From Planomonospora sp. ID67723 (GTDB taxonomy: Bacteria > Actinomycetota > Actinomycetes > Streptosporangiales > Streptosporangiaceae): a stretch of DNA of 64,000 bases. Positions 18,765 to 26,235 of the stretch are shown piece by piece. A model generated the notes under the pieces. It saw nothing but the letters and a program-made list of their open reading frames with translations, was not told the origin of the DNA and ran no database searches. Where the stretch lies: NCBI RefSeq assembly GCF_015711605.1, contig NZ_JABTEZ010000001.1, forward strand, positions 1,082,001 through 1,146,000, read 5' to 3'. The position numbers and the translations under genes were made by a program. The stretch's first letter is position 1, and each line of letters begins with the position of its first letter.

Positions 18765-19700
18765 TCACGGGACCAGGACGATCTTGCCCCTGGTGTGGCC
18801 GCCCGCCATGAGCTCGTGCGCCTTGGCCGCCTCCGCCAGCGGCAGCACCTGGTCCACGTGGACCCTGAGCCTCCCGGACTCCACCAGCTCGACCAGCCGC
18901 CCCAGGTCGGCGGCCGAGGGCCGCACGGACACCACCTCCAGCCGGACTCCCAGCTCGGCCGCGCGCTCCGGGGTGATGCCCCCCATGGCGCCGCCGAGCG
19001 CGCCGACGAGCAGGCCGCCGGGTCTGAGGGCGGCGGCGGAGCGCTCGCCGTACTCACCGCCGAGCAGGTCGAAGACCACATCCACCGGGCCGGCCTCCGT
19101 CACGAAGTCCGCGACGGTGTAGTCGATCAACACGTCCGCGCCGAGTCCGCGGAGGAAGGCGTGGTTGGCGGCCCGGGCTGTGCCGATGACGCGGGCGCCA
19201 CGCGCCTTGGCGATCTGCACGGCCAGGTGGCCGACGCCGCCGGCGGCGCGGTGGATGAGCACGCTCTGGCCCGCCTGGAGGCGCGCGATGCCGACGAGCG
19301 CCTGCCACGCGGTCAGACCGGCCAGCGGGAGCGCGCCCGCCTCCTCCACGGTCAGCCCAGTGGGGCGGTGGACGATCTCGTTGGGCGAGACCAGGACGTA
19401 GTCGGCGTAGACCTTGGCCTCGGCGGGGAAGGCGGGCATGCCCAGCACCTCGTCGCCGGGGGCGAACGCCGACACCCCGGGGCCCGCGGCCTCGACCGTG
19501 CCCGCGAGGTCCCAGCCGAGCGTGAACGGCGGCTCGCCGAGCAGCGGGTAGTGACCCGCCCGGACGGCCACGTCGACCGGGTTGACGCCGGCCGCCCCGA
19601 CCTTGACCAGCACCTCCCCGTAGCCGGGCGCCGGGCGCTCCACCTCGGCGAGCTCGAGCACGGACGGGCCGCCGAAGGCGGACTGGGTGACGGAACGCAT
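18765..19700 (-). CDS. Quinone oxidoreductase-like MDR protein
   Basis: A 311-residue zinc-independent medium-chain reductase. RPAPGYGEVLVKVGAAGVNP is the typical N-terminal strand, IHRAAGGVGHLAVQIAKARG the NADP loop, and the C-terminal GKIVLVP is a hallmark. Two adjacent ATGs exist; the one at 19700 is 6 nt from GAGGAG and the one at 19703 only 3 nt. It is divergent from an HxlR regulator, with two palindromes between them, so it is probably induced by a reactive quinone or aldehyde. Substrate unknown. Confidence 0.88.
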   Translation of the reverse strand: MRSVTQSAFGGPSVLELAEVERPAPGYGEVLVKVGAAGVNPVDVAVRAGHYPLLGEPPFTLGWDLAGTVEAAGPGVSAFAPGDEVLGMPAFPAEAKVYADYVLVSPNEIVHRPTGLTVEEAGALPLAGLTAWQALVGIARLQAGQSVLIHRAAGGVGHLAVQIAKARGARVIGTARAANHAFLRGLGADVLIDYTVADFVTEAGPVDVVFDLLGGEYGERSAAALRPGGLLVGALGGAMGGITPERAAELGVRLEVVSVRPSAADLGRLVELVESGRLRVHVDQVLPLAEAAKAHELMAGGHTRGKIVLVP

Positions 19701-19764
19701 CATGATCTCCTCGATAGGACCTTGTGGAGATCAATCGTGCGGGAACCCGGTATCCCTTGGAAAG

Positions 19765-19793
19765 AAGGCACCTTTAAGATATATAGGTACCTT
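19765..19793. promoter_or_regulatory. Two palindromic HxlR operator candidates and leaderless promoter
   Basis: AAGGCACCTT (19765-19774) and AGGTACCT (19785-19792) lie about two helical turns apart. The box TATATA (19780-19785) lies 8 nt before the hxlR-type ATG, so that mRNA may be leaderless and its promoter would be covered by the bound regulator. Confidence 0.45.
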
Positions 19794-20207
19794 ATGGATA
19801 CCACCTGTGACGTGAGCCGATTCGACGTCGACGCGTACCTGAGAGGCTGTGCCTCGCGGACGGTCCTGGAGGCGATCGCCAACAAGTGGACCTGCCTGCT
19901 GGTGGACGCCCTGCAGCACGGTCCGGTCCGGTTCGGCGCGCTGCGCCGCAAGCTCGACGGGATCACCCAGAAGAGCCTCACCCAGACGCTGCGGGCCATG
20001 GAGCGCGACGGGATGGTGATCCGCACGGTCTATCCGACGATTCCGCCCCGGGTGGAGTACGAGCTCAGCGACCTGGGGCGGAGCGTGGTCGGGCTGATGG
20101 AGGGGATCAAGCGCTGGTCGGAGGAGCACGTGGGCGAGATCCTGACGGCGCGGGACGCCTACGACCTCCGCGCGGAGCAGGAGCCCCGGCCGGTGCCGGT
20201 GGGATGA
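19794..20207 (+). CDS. HxlR-family regulator
   Basis: A 137-residue HxlR winged-helix protein. The motif ASRTVLEAIANKWTCLLVDA leads in, LDGITQKSLTQTLRAMERDG is the recognition helix and VIRTVYPTIPPRVEYELSD the wing, all characteristic. An N-terminal Cys (about residue 5) and another near residue 17 resemble redox-sensing HxlR/HypR proteins such as those using an N-terminal Cys for quinone or disulfide stress. It is divergent from a quinone-oxidoreductase-like gene, so an electrophile-responsive switch is plausible. Confidence 0.88.
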   Translation: MDTTCDVSRFDVDAYLRGCASRTVLEAIANKWTCLLVDALQHGPVRFGALRRKLDGITQKSLTQTLRAMERDGMVIRTVYPTIPPRVEYELSDLGRSVVGLMEGIKRWSEEHVGEILTARDAYDLRAEQEPRPVPVG

Positions 20208-20232
20208 GGCGCCCGCGGCCTGCGCGCCGGCG

Positions 20233-20385
20233 TCAGCCCGCCGCGTAGCGGAGCATGAACTCCTGGTCCGCGTCGCGTCCCATCTCGGGGTCGCGCGCCT
20301 CCCCGGCCGGTTGCGCCGTGGTCATCTGGTCGAACGTGATCCGCTGGGGGAGACGGCGCCACCGCTCGGACCGGTCCTGCTCCAC
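20233..20385 (-). CDS. Small conserved-looking protein of 50 residues
   Basis: A short gene supported by a strong AGGAGG site 4 nt before a GTG start and by strong GC3 bias throughout. The product is highly charged (N-terminus EQDRSERWRRLPQRI) and ends in a QEFMLRYAAG motif; I recall short actinobacterial hypotheticals ending in a similar E(F/L)xLRY(A)G, but cannot check. No membrane span, cysteine or signal is present. It lies alone between the HxlR gene and a 93-residue hypothetical. No function is proposed. Confidence 0.55.
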   Translation of the reverse strand: MEQDRSERWRRLPQRITFDQMTTAQPAGEARDPEMGRDADQEFMLRYAAG

Positions 20386-20417
20386 GGCACCTCCTGGCGG
20401 TCTGCGGTGATCCCAGG

Positions 20418-20699
20418 CTACGGCCTCGCGGATCCTCCGAACAGGGAGACCGGAGAGGAGATGTAGGCGGCCAGCGCGTCGGCGGCGCCGGGGATGTCGG
20501 TCACGGGGTGGCGCCTCTCGGCGTGCTGCCAGGAGAAGAACCGGCCCCCGTATCCGACGAACACCCAGACGGGCAGGTGTGACTGGCTGGGATGGACGAG
20601 CAGGGCCTCCCCCCGCAGGTCGGCGGGAACCCCGCGTTCGACCAGGTGGCAGCGGAGCCTCTCCAGGAATTCGGCCTCGACCATGCCTCCATTATTCAT
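20418..20699 (-). CDS. Hypothetical small protein
   Basis: A protein of up to 93 residues with no domain I recognise. It has a central patch HLPVWVFVGYGGRFFSWQHAERRHPV that looks like a small alpha/beta fold, and a C-terminal helix DIPGAADALAAYI. Similar short proteins of unknown role occur beside regulators in Streptosporangiaceae, and this WQ..RRHPV pattern is common in them. Three starts are possible (20699, 20692, 20684); the ATG at 20684 follows GGAGG very closely, so the start is uncertain. It precedes nothing on its strand within 25 nt except the small gene at 20233-20385, with which it may form an operon. Confidence 0.65.
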   Translation of the reverse strand: MNNGGMVEAEFLERLRCHLVERGVPADLRGEALLVHPSQSHLPVWVFVGYGGRFFSWQHAERRHPVTDIPGAADALAAYISSPVSLFGGSARP

Positions 20700-20729
20700 A
20701 ACCGAGCGTGTCTGTCTTGTTGCGGTGAG

Positions 20730-21242
20730 TTATGGAACGGGAATCGAAACCCCAAGACCGCCCCGGGTCCGCGCGCCGTACCGCTCCTTCTCCTTGGCGA
20801 GGTCGAGCGGCTTGATGCTCGTGCGTCCCGCGAGCACCTCCTCGGTGAGGAGGTCGGCGGGGACGATCCAGGAGACCTCGAACTCCAGGCCGTCGGGGTC
20901 CTTGGCGTACAGGGCCTTGGTGGTGGAGTGGTCGGAGGCGCCGGCCAGCGCGCCGAGCCCGCCCAGCGTGGCGGCGATCCGCTCCAGCTCCTCCAGGGTG
21001 TCCACCTCCCAGGCGAGGTGGTAGAGGCCCACGGTGGACCGGCCGGCTCCGGACGGTCCCGCCTGGGCGCCGACCTCGAACAGGCCGAGGTCGTGGTCGT
21101 TGGTCGAGCCGGAGGCCTGTAGGAACGCCGCGCCCGGCATGCCCATGACGACCGTGAAGCCGAGGGCCTCCCGGTAGAAGGCGACGCTGCGCTCGAGGTC
21201 GCGCACGAACAGGACCGCGTGGTTGAGCCGCTGGACCGGCAT
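20730..21242 (-). CDS. VOC-family (glyoxalase/dioxygenase fold) protein
   Basis: A 170-residue vicinal-oxygen-chelate protein. The first betaalphabetabetabeta module is LNHAVLFVRDLERSVAFYRE with a metal-type His; the second contains VGLYHLAWEV (His) and DPDGLEFEVSW (Glu), giving the ligands of the fold. It ends GLGVSIPVP. A GGGGGAAT ribosome site precedes the ATG. The family includes glyoxalases, extradiol dioxygenases and antibiotic-binding proteins; nothing here decides among them. Confidence 0.82.
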   Translation of the reverse strand: MPVQRLNHAVLFVRDLERSVAFYREALGFTVVMGMPGAAFLQASGSTNDHDLGLFEVGAQAGPSGAGRSTVGLYHLAWEVDTLEELERIAATLGGLGALAGASDHSTTKALYAKDPDGLEFEVSWIVPADLLTEEVLAGRTSIKPLDLAKEKERYGARTRGGLGVSIPVP

Positions 21243-21268
21243 GATTCCCCCAGAGGAATATTGAATGT

Positions 21269-22603
21269 TTAACTAGCAGGAACTCCGTCCACAGGAGATG
21301 AATTCCCCGGGGAGCGGGTTCCCGCACGCCGCGGTGCGGTCGCGCTCAGGTAGGCCCCCGGGTCGGCGATGATCCGGTGGATGACCTGCCCGGCGGCGCC
21401 CAGCGTCGCCGCGTCGCCGCCGAGCCGGGAGACGGCGAGTTCGGGCACGGCGTGGCGCATCGCCGACAGCCGCTCGGCCATGGTGTCGCGGGCGGGACCG
21501 GAGATCCAGGGGAACAGCGGAGCGAAGACGCCGCCCAGCACGATCGTGCCGGGGTCGAGCAGATGGACCGCGGAGGTGAGGGCGGTCCCCAGTGCGCGGC
21601 CGGCGTTCTCGCAGGCCCGCAGCGCCGCCGGGTCGCCGTCACGGAGCCGGCGGATCAGCTCGGCGACGGCTCCGGGCATCCCGGGCGGGGACGTCTGCCC
21701 GGCGGTGCCGGGCGACCCCGCCTCCGCGGAGGCGGGGTCGCGGGAGGCGGTCTGCGGGGCCCCGATCTCCGGGGCGTCCAGGCCCGCGGCGCGGAGCAGG
21801 GCCTCCTGTCCGGCGTACTGCTCCAGGCAGCCCCGGCCCCCGCAGCGGCAGGCGGGACCGTCAGGGGAGACCACCACGTGGCCCAGCTCTCCGGCCAGGC
21901 CGCGGGCGCCCCGGAAGAGCGCGCCGCCGACCACCAGGCCGGCGCCGACGCCGATCTCCCCCGAGACGTGCAGGAAGTCGTCGTGTCCGGCGCCGAACCA
22001 CAGCTCGCCCAGGGCGGCGAGGTTGGCCTCGTTCTCCACGGCCAGGGGAAGGGCCGTGGAACCCGTCCCGGGCAGGTCGTCGAAGCGGACGTCGCGCCAG
22101 CCGAGGTTCGGGGCGCTGTGCAGCAGGCCGCCGTCCACCGGGCCGGGGACCGCGAGGGCGGAGCCGGCGATCACCAGCCCGGCCGAACGCGCTTCGTCCA
22201 CAGCCCTGTGGATAAGTTTTCGCAGGCGGGCAAGGGTTTCCACAGGCGATGCGGACCGGTTGTCCACAGCCTGTGTACAACGCGCCCGTACGGCGAGCGT
22301 GAGATCCACGATGCACGCGGAGAGGTAGTCGACGTTGATCTCCAGCCCGAGCGCCGCGACCCGCTCGCCGCTCAGGCTGACCGCGGTGCCGGGCCGGCCT
22401 CGCTCGCCGTCCCGCAATGTCCCCGTCTCGGCCACCATGCCCGCCCCGATCAGGTCGCCGATCATCTTGGAGACGGTGGTCTTGGTCAGGCCGGTGATCT
22501 CGGAGAGCGCGGCCCGGGTGACCGGCCCGCTCCGGCGGACCTCGCCGAGGACCACCCCGAGGTTGCGGGCGCGCATCGAGTCATGGCGTACGGCCTGCGT
22601 CAT
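21269..22603 (-). CDS. xylR: ROK-family transcriptional repressor (XylR type)
   Basis: A 444-residue ROK repressor. The N-terminal winged HTH ([20 protein letters not shown], about residues 26-45) is followed by a sugar-kinase-like ROK domain with the zinc motif [14 protein letters not shown]. It diverges from xylA-xylB, and the intergenic region carries TTAA-based repeats, so it should repress the xylose operon and release it with xylose. I chose the ATG at 22603. A linker near residue 290 is long and rich in Ala, Ser and Pro. The segment coded at 22190-22285 uses many codons unlike its surroundings and contains five DnaA-box-like 9-mers. Confidence 0.88.
   Translation of the reverse strand: MTQAVRHDSMRARNLGVVLGEVRRSGPVTRAALSEITGLTKTTVSKMIGDLIGAGMVAETGTLRDGERGRPGTAVSLSGERVAALGLEINVDYLSACIVDLTLAVRARCTQAVDNRSASPVETLARLRKLIHRAVDEARSAGLVIAGSALAVPGPVDGGLLHSAPNLGWRDVRFDDLPGTGSTALPLAVENEANLAALGELWFGAGHDDFLHVSGEIGVGAGLVVGGALFRGARGLAGELGHVVVSPDGPACRCGGRGCLEQYAGQEALLRAAGLDAPEIGAPQTASRDPASAEAGSPGTAGQTSPPGMPGAVAELIRRLRDGDPAALRACENAGRALGTALTSAVHLLDPGTIVLGGVFAPLFPWISGPARDTMAERLSAMRHAVPELAVSRLGGDAATLGAAGQVIHRIIADPGAYLSATAPRRAGTRSPGNSSPVDGVPAS
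22194..22280. repeat. Cluster of five DnaA-box-like 9-mers inside the xylR-type gene
   Basis: TCGTCCACA (22194-22202), TGTGGATAA (22207-22215, the complement of TTATCCACA), GTTTCCACA (22236-22244), TTGTCCACA (22260-22268) and TGTGTACAA (22272-22280). The second and fourth match the E. coli and the actinobacterial DnaA-box consensus exactly; the others have one or two mismatches. Confidence 0.6.
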
Positions 22604-22617
22604 GGCACATCCACCCC

Positions 22618-22646
22618 TTGACGTTCTCATCTCCTGGGCACATATT
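22618..22646 (+). promoter_or_regulatory. Probable xylA promoter
   Basis: TTGACG (22618-22623) and CATATT (22641-22646) are 17 nt apart; ATATTA one base further gives 18 nt. The operator repeats begin within the -10 region and run over the expected transcription start. Confidence 0.5.
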
Positions 22647-22666
22647 AAGTCCATTAAGTGGATTAA
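22645..22666. promoter_or_regulatory. XylR-type operator with three TTAA repeats
   Basis: TTAA occurs at 22645, 22654 and 22663, an exact 9-nt period, and TTAAGTCCA/TGGATTAA form an imperfect inverted repeat. ROK xylose repressors bind AT-rich sites of this kind between xylR and xylA. Confidence 0.65.
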
Positions 22667-22681
22667 ATCGGAGGACCGTCC

Positions 22682-23833
22682 ATGAACGCCTACACGCCCA
22701 CCCCGCAGGACCGCTTCACCTTCGGCCTGTGGACCGTCGGATGGCAGGCCCGCGACCCGTTCGGCGACGCCACCCGGGCCGCGCTCGACCCGGTGGAGAC
22801 CGTCCACAGGCTCGCCGAGCTCGGCGCGTACGGAGTGACCTTCCACGACGACGACCTGCTGGCCGTCGAGCCCGACCGGGACAAGGCGATCGAGCGCTTC
22901 AAGGGCGCCCTGGCGGAGACCGGGCTGAAGGTCCCCATGGCCACCACCAACCTGTTCACCCACCCGGTCTTCAAGGACGGCGCGTTCACCAGCAACGACC
23001 GAGACGTCCGGCGCCACGCGCTGCGCAAGGTGATCCGCAACATCGATCTGGCCGCCGAGCTGGGCGCGACCACCTACGTCTGCTGGGGCGGCCGGGAGGG
23101 CGCCGAGTCCGACGCGGCCAAGGACGTCCGGGCCGCGCTCGCCCGCTACAAGGAGGGCATGGACCTGCTGACCTCCTACGTGATCGACAAGGGCTACGAC
23201 ATCCGGTTCGCCCTGGAGCCCAAGCCGAACGAGCCGCGCGGCGACATCCTGCTCCCGACCGTCGGTCACGCCCTGGCCTTCATCAACGAGCTGGAGCACC
23301 CCGAGCGGGTCGGTCTCAACCCCGAGGTGGGCCACGAGCAGATGGCCGGGCTGAACTTCGTGCACGGCGTCGCCCAGGCTCTGTGGCACGGCAAGCTCTT
23401 CCACATCGACCTGAACGGCCAGCACGGTCCCAAGTACGACCAGGACCTCATCTTCGGCCACGGCGACGTGAAGAGCGCGTTCTTCCTGGTCGACCTGCTG
23501 GAGAACGGCGGCTACGACGGCCCCCGGCACTTCGACTACAAGCCGCTGCGCACCGACGACGCCGCCGACGTGTGGGACTCGGCCGCCGCCAACATGCGGA
23601 CCTACCTGATCCTCAAGGAGAAGTCCACGGCCTTCCGCGCCGACCCGGAGGTGCGGGAGGCGCTGGCCGCCAGCCGCGTCGGCGAGCTGTCGGAGCCCAC
23701 GCTCGCCCCCGGCGAGACCCTCGACGACCTGACCCGCGACGACTTCGACCTGGACGCCGCCGCCGAGCGCGGTTTCCACTTCACGCGGCTGAACCAGCTC
23801 GCCCTGGAGCACCTGCTCGGAGTGCGGGGATGA
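22682..23833 (+). CDS. xylA: Xylose isomerase
   Basis: A 383-residue metal-dependent isomerase converting D-xylose to D-xylulose (also glucose to fructose, the industrial glucose isomerase reaction). Motifs include [17 protein letters not shown] at the N-terminus, VTFHDDDL with the catalytic His-Asp pair, [12 protein letters not shown] with metal ligands, and [11 protein letters not shown]. The length matches actinobacterial class I enzymes of about 385-390 residues. CGGAGG precedes the ATG. It overlaps xylB by ATGA and is divergent from its ROK repressor. Confidence 0.96.
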   Translation: MNAYTPTPQDRFTFGLWTVGWQARDPFGDATRAALDPVETVHRLAELGAYGVTFHDDDLLAVEPDRDKAIERFKGALAETGLKVPMATTNLFTHPVFKDGAFTSNDRDVRRHALRKVIRNIDLAAELGATTYVCWGGREGAESDAAKDVRAALARYKEGMDLLTSYVIDKGYDIRFALEPKPNEPRGDILLPTVGHALAFINELEHPERVGLNPEVGHEQMAGLNFVHGVAQALWHGKLFHIDLNGQHGPKYDQDLIFGHGDVKSAFFLVDLLENGGYDGPRHFDYKPLRTDDAADVWDSAAANMRTYLILKEKSTAFRADPEVREALAASRVGELSEPTLAPGETLDDLTRDDFDLDAAAERGFHFTRLNQLALEHLLGVRG

Positions 23834-25248
23834 CGCTCGTGGCCGGGGTGGACTCCTCCACCCAGAGCTGCAAGGTGGTGATCAGGGACGCCGGGACGGG
23901 CGCCCTGGTCCGGCAGGGCCGGGCGGCCCATCCGGAGGGGACCGAGGTCGATCCCGAGGCCTGGTGGGCGGCGCTGCACGAGGCGGTCGAGGCGGCGGGC
24001 GGGTTGGACGACGTGGCGGCGCTGAGCGTGGCGGCGCAGCAGCACGGCATGGTCTGCCTCGACGAGTCCGGAGAAGTCGTCAGAAAGGCGCTGCTCTGGA
24101 ACGACACCCGGTCGGCGCGGGCCGCCGCGGACCTGGTGGACGAGCTGGGCGGACCGCAGGCGTGGGCCGAGGCCGTCGGCAGCGTGCCGGTCGCCTCGTT
24201 CACGGTGAGCAAGTTGCGCTGGCTGGCCGAGCACGAGCCGGACAGCGCCCGCCGCACCGCTTCGGTCTGCCTGCCGCACGACTGGCTGACCTGGCGGCTG
24301 GGCGGGGCGGCCGGAGAGCTCGTCACCGACCGGGGTGACGCCTCCGGCACCGGCTACTGGTCCCCCGCGACCGGTTCGTACCGCGAGGACCTGCTCCAGG
24401 CCGCCTTCGGCTCCGTACCGCAGCTCCCCCGGGTGCTGGGCCCCCGGGACGGCGCGGGCGAGGTCCGCCTCGCCCGCTCCCCGGTCCCGGGCTCCACCGG
24501 AACCGTCCCGGTCCCGGACGGGATACGGCTCGCGCCCGGGACCGGGGACAACATGGCGGCCGCCCTCGGTGTGGGGGCGCGGCCGGGAGACGTGGTGGTC
24601 TCGATCGGGACGTCGGGGACGGCGTTCGCGGTCGCGGAGGAGCCGAGCGCGGACCCCGGCGGGGCCGTCGCCGGGTTCGCCGACGCGACCGGACGGTTCC
24701 TGCCCCTGGTGTGCACGCTCAACGCGGCCCGGGTGCTCGACGCCGCCGCCCGGATGCTCGGAGTCGGTCTCGACCGCCTGGACGAGCTGGCGCTCTCCGC
24801 GCCCCCGGGCGCCGGCGGGCTGGTCTGCGTGCCGTACCTGGAAGGGGAACGGACCCCCAACCTGCCGGACGCCACCGGCTCGCTGCACGGGCTGACTCTG
24901 GCGACCGCGACCCCCGCCCACCTGGCCAGGGCCGCGGTCGAGGGCATGCTCTGCCACCTGGCCGACGCGTTCGACGCCCTGGGGCTGGACCCGGCCAGGG
25001 TGCTGCTCGTCGGGGGCGGGGCGAGGTCCCAGGCGGTGCGGCGGATCGCCCCGGCGGTCTTCGGGCGGCCGGTGGTCGTCCCGGAACCGGGGGAGTACGT
25101 CGCCGACGGGGCGGCCCGGCAGGCCGCCTGGCTGCTCGCCGGCTCCGCGGAGCCCCCCGCCTGGGAGACCGGCGCCTCCGAGCGCCACGAGGCCGGCCTC
25201 GCGGACTCGGTGAGGGCCCGCTACGCCGAGGTCCGAAGCCGGGGCTGA
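23830..25248 (+). CDS. xylB: Xylulokinase
   Basis: A 472-residue FGGY-family kinase phosphorylating D-xylulose to xylulose-5-phosphate for the pentose phosphate pathway. [15 protein letters not shown] is the N-terminal phosphate-1 loop, [13 protein letters not shown] is the substrate-contact region typical of xylulokinase, [14 protein letters not shown] holds the catalytic Asp, and [16 protein letters not shown] is the second FGGY signature. It overlaps xylA by 4 nt and is followed by a hairpin, so the operon ends here. Xylose transport genes are absent from the window. Confidence 0.94.
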   Translation: MTLVAGVDSSTQSCKVVIRDAGTGALVRQGRAAHPEGTEVDPEAWWAALHEAVEAAGGLDDVAALSVAAQQHGMVCLDESGEVVRKALLWNDTRSARAAADLVDELGGPQAWAEAVGSVPVASFTVSKLRWLAEHEPDSARRTASVCLPHDWLTWRLGGAAGELVTDRGDASGTGYWSPATGSYREDLLQAAFGSVPQLPRVLGPRDGAGEVRLARSPVPGSTGTVPVPDGIRLAPGTGDNMAAALGVGARPGDVVVSIGTSGTAFAVAEEPSADPGGAVAGFADATGRFLPLVCTLNAARVLDAAARMLGVGLDRLDELALSAPPGAGGLVCVPYLEGERTPNLPDATGSLHGLTLATATPAHLARAAVEGMLCHLADAFDALGLDPARVLLVGGGARSQAVRRIAPAVFGRPVVVPEPGEYVADGAARQAAWLLAGSAEPPAWETGASERHEAGLADSVRARYAEVRSRG

Positions 25249-25252
25249 GCGC

Positions 25253-25270
25253 CGCGCCCCGGGGGGCGCG
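25253..25270. terminator. Terminator after xylB
   Basis: A perfect 8-bp stem CGCGCCCC/GGGGCGCG with a 2-nt loop begins 5 nt after the xylB stop. Perfect GC palindromes of this kind end many actinobacterial operons. Confidence 0.55.
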
Positions 25271-25441
25271 GGCGGCCGCCGGACTCCGCCGCCCCCGGTG
25301 CGGGGAGACGAACCGCGAGGGGTGGATTGCGCGGGGGACGGCGGGGCAGGCGTGCGGGTGCCCGGGACTCAGGGACGGGTCAGGGTCGGGTCAGGGGTCG
25401 ATCCGGATGCCCGGACGGGCCGCCGGGGAGAGGGTTGGGAC

Positions 25442-26089
25442 ATGCTCCGGTTGAAGATGCTCTACCCCCTGATCGCCTGCGCGGGAATCCTGGTGGCGGC
25501 CGTCGTCGCCGTGATCGGCCAGCTCGACCCCGACCCGTACCTGGACCCGCTCAACCTGACGATCAGCGAGTACGCCGTCCTGGACCGGGGCGGTGCGACC
25601 GAGTTCGCCATGGTCTCGCTGGGGATCGCGTCGCTCGCGCTGGTCGCGGGGCTGCGGGTGGCGAAGGCGCCGGTGGGGGCGGCGGCGGAGCGGCTGATGC
25701 TGGCGTGGAGCGGGGCGCTGGTGCTCATCGCGGTCGTGCCGACCACCGCGCCCGGGCTGGTGCTGGACGCCGGCGCTCAGGTGCACCGGTACGTCTCGGT
25801 CGCCGCGTTCGTCGCGATGCCCCTGGCGGGGGCGCTGATGGTCTCGCGCTTCGACCGGGACGAGCGGTGGCGGGCGGTGGCCAGGCCGGTGGAGTGGCTG
25901 GCCCTGGCCGGCGGGTTCGGGCTGCTGGCGATCACCTATGTCGCCCTGCCCGGGGACCGGGTGCTGATCGGGTTGGTCGAGCGGCTGCTGCTGGGAGCAG
26001 AGGTCGCGCTGGTCGGGCTGCTGGCCGTCCGGCTGCTCCAGCTGACCTGGGTCCGGGGCACCCGCGCCGCACAGGTCACAGTGGGCTGA
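25442..26089 (+). CDS. DUF998 multi-spanning membrane protein
   Basis: A 215-residue protein with about six membrane spans. It starts with a hydrophobic segment (LYPLIACAGILVAAVVAVIG), then the short loop DPYLDPLNLTISEYAVLDRG, whose NxTISEYxxxDRG pattern is the DUF998 signature. The ATG follows GAGAGGGTTGG. DUF998 members have no agreed function; some are annotated as actinobacterial membrane sensors. It stands alone between the xylose operon and the first conservon. Confidence 0.8.
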   Translation: MLRLKMLYPLIACAGILVAAVVAVIGQLDPDPYLDPLNLTISEYAVLDRGGATEFAMVSLGIASLALVAGLRVAKAPVGAAAERLMLAWSGALVLIAVVPTTAPGLVLDAGAQVHRYVSVAAFVAMPLAGALMVSRFDRDERWRAVARPVEWLALAGGFGLLAITYVALPGDRVLIGLVERLLLGAEVALVGLLAVRLLQLTWVRGTRAAQVTVG

Positions 26090-26125
26090 CTTGTCACTGT
26101 GCATGACTATTTCATGACATGTCAC
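26087..26125. promoter_or_regulatory. Palindrome-rich region upstream of the first conservon
   Basis: TGAC-TT-GTCA (26087-26096) and CATGA/TCATG (26102-26106 and 26112-26116) are nested inverted repeats, followed by CATGTCAC. They lie about 110-150 nt before cvnA and form a likely regulator target. Confidence 0.35.
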
Positions 26126-26235
26126 GAATAGGACACGGATATCTGGACCAGGCAGTGCTATCCTCGTCGCCGGTCTAGCGATCGCCCGGAGGGGTCCTCT
26201 CCTCTGGCGCCCCCGGAGCGAACCGTCGAGGTGAC

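Noticed and set aside
20730..20760. A tRNA-like 3' end (GTTTCGATTCCCG on the minus strand)
   Set aside because: It is the coding end of the VOC gene (GLGVSIPVP); no acceptor, D or anticodon arms fit.
22194..22280. The DnaA-box cluster as oriC
   Set aside because: It lies inside a coding gene with no dnaA, dnaN, gyrB or rpmH near, and only five boxes; a titration or regulatory site is more likely.
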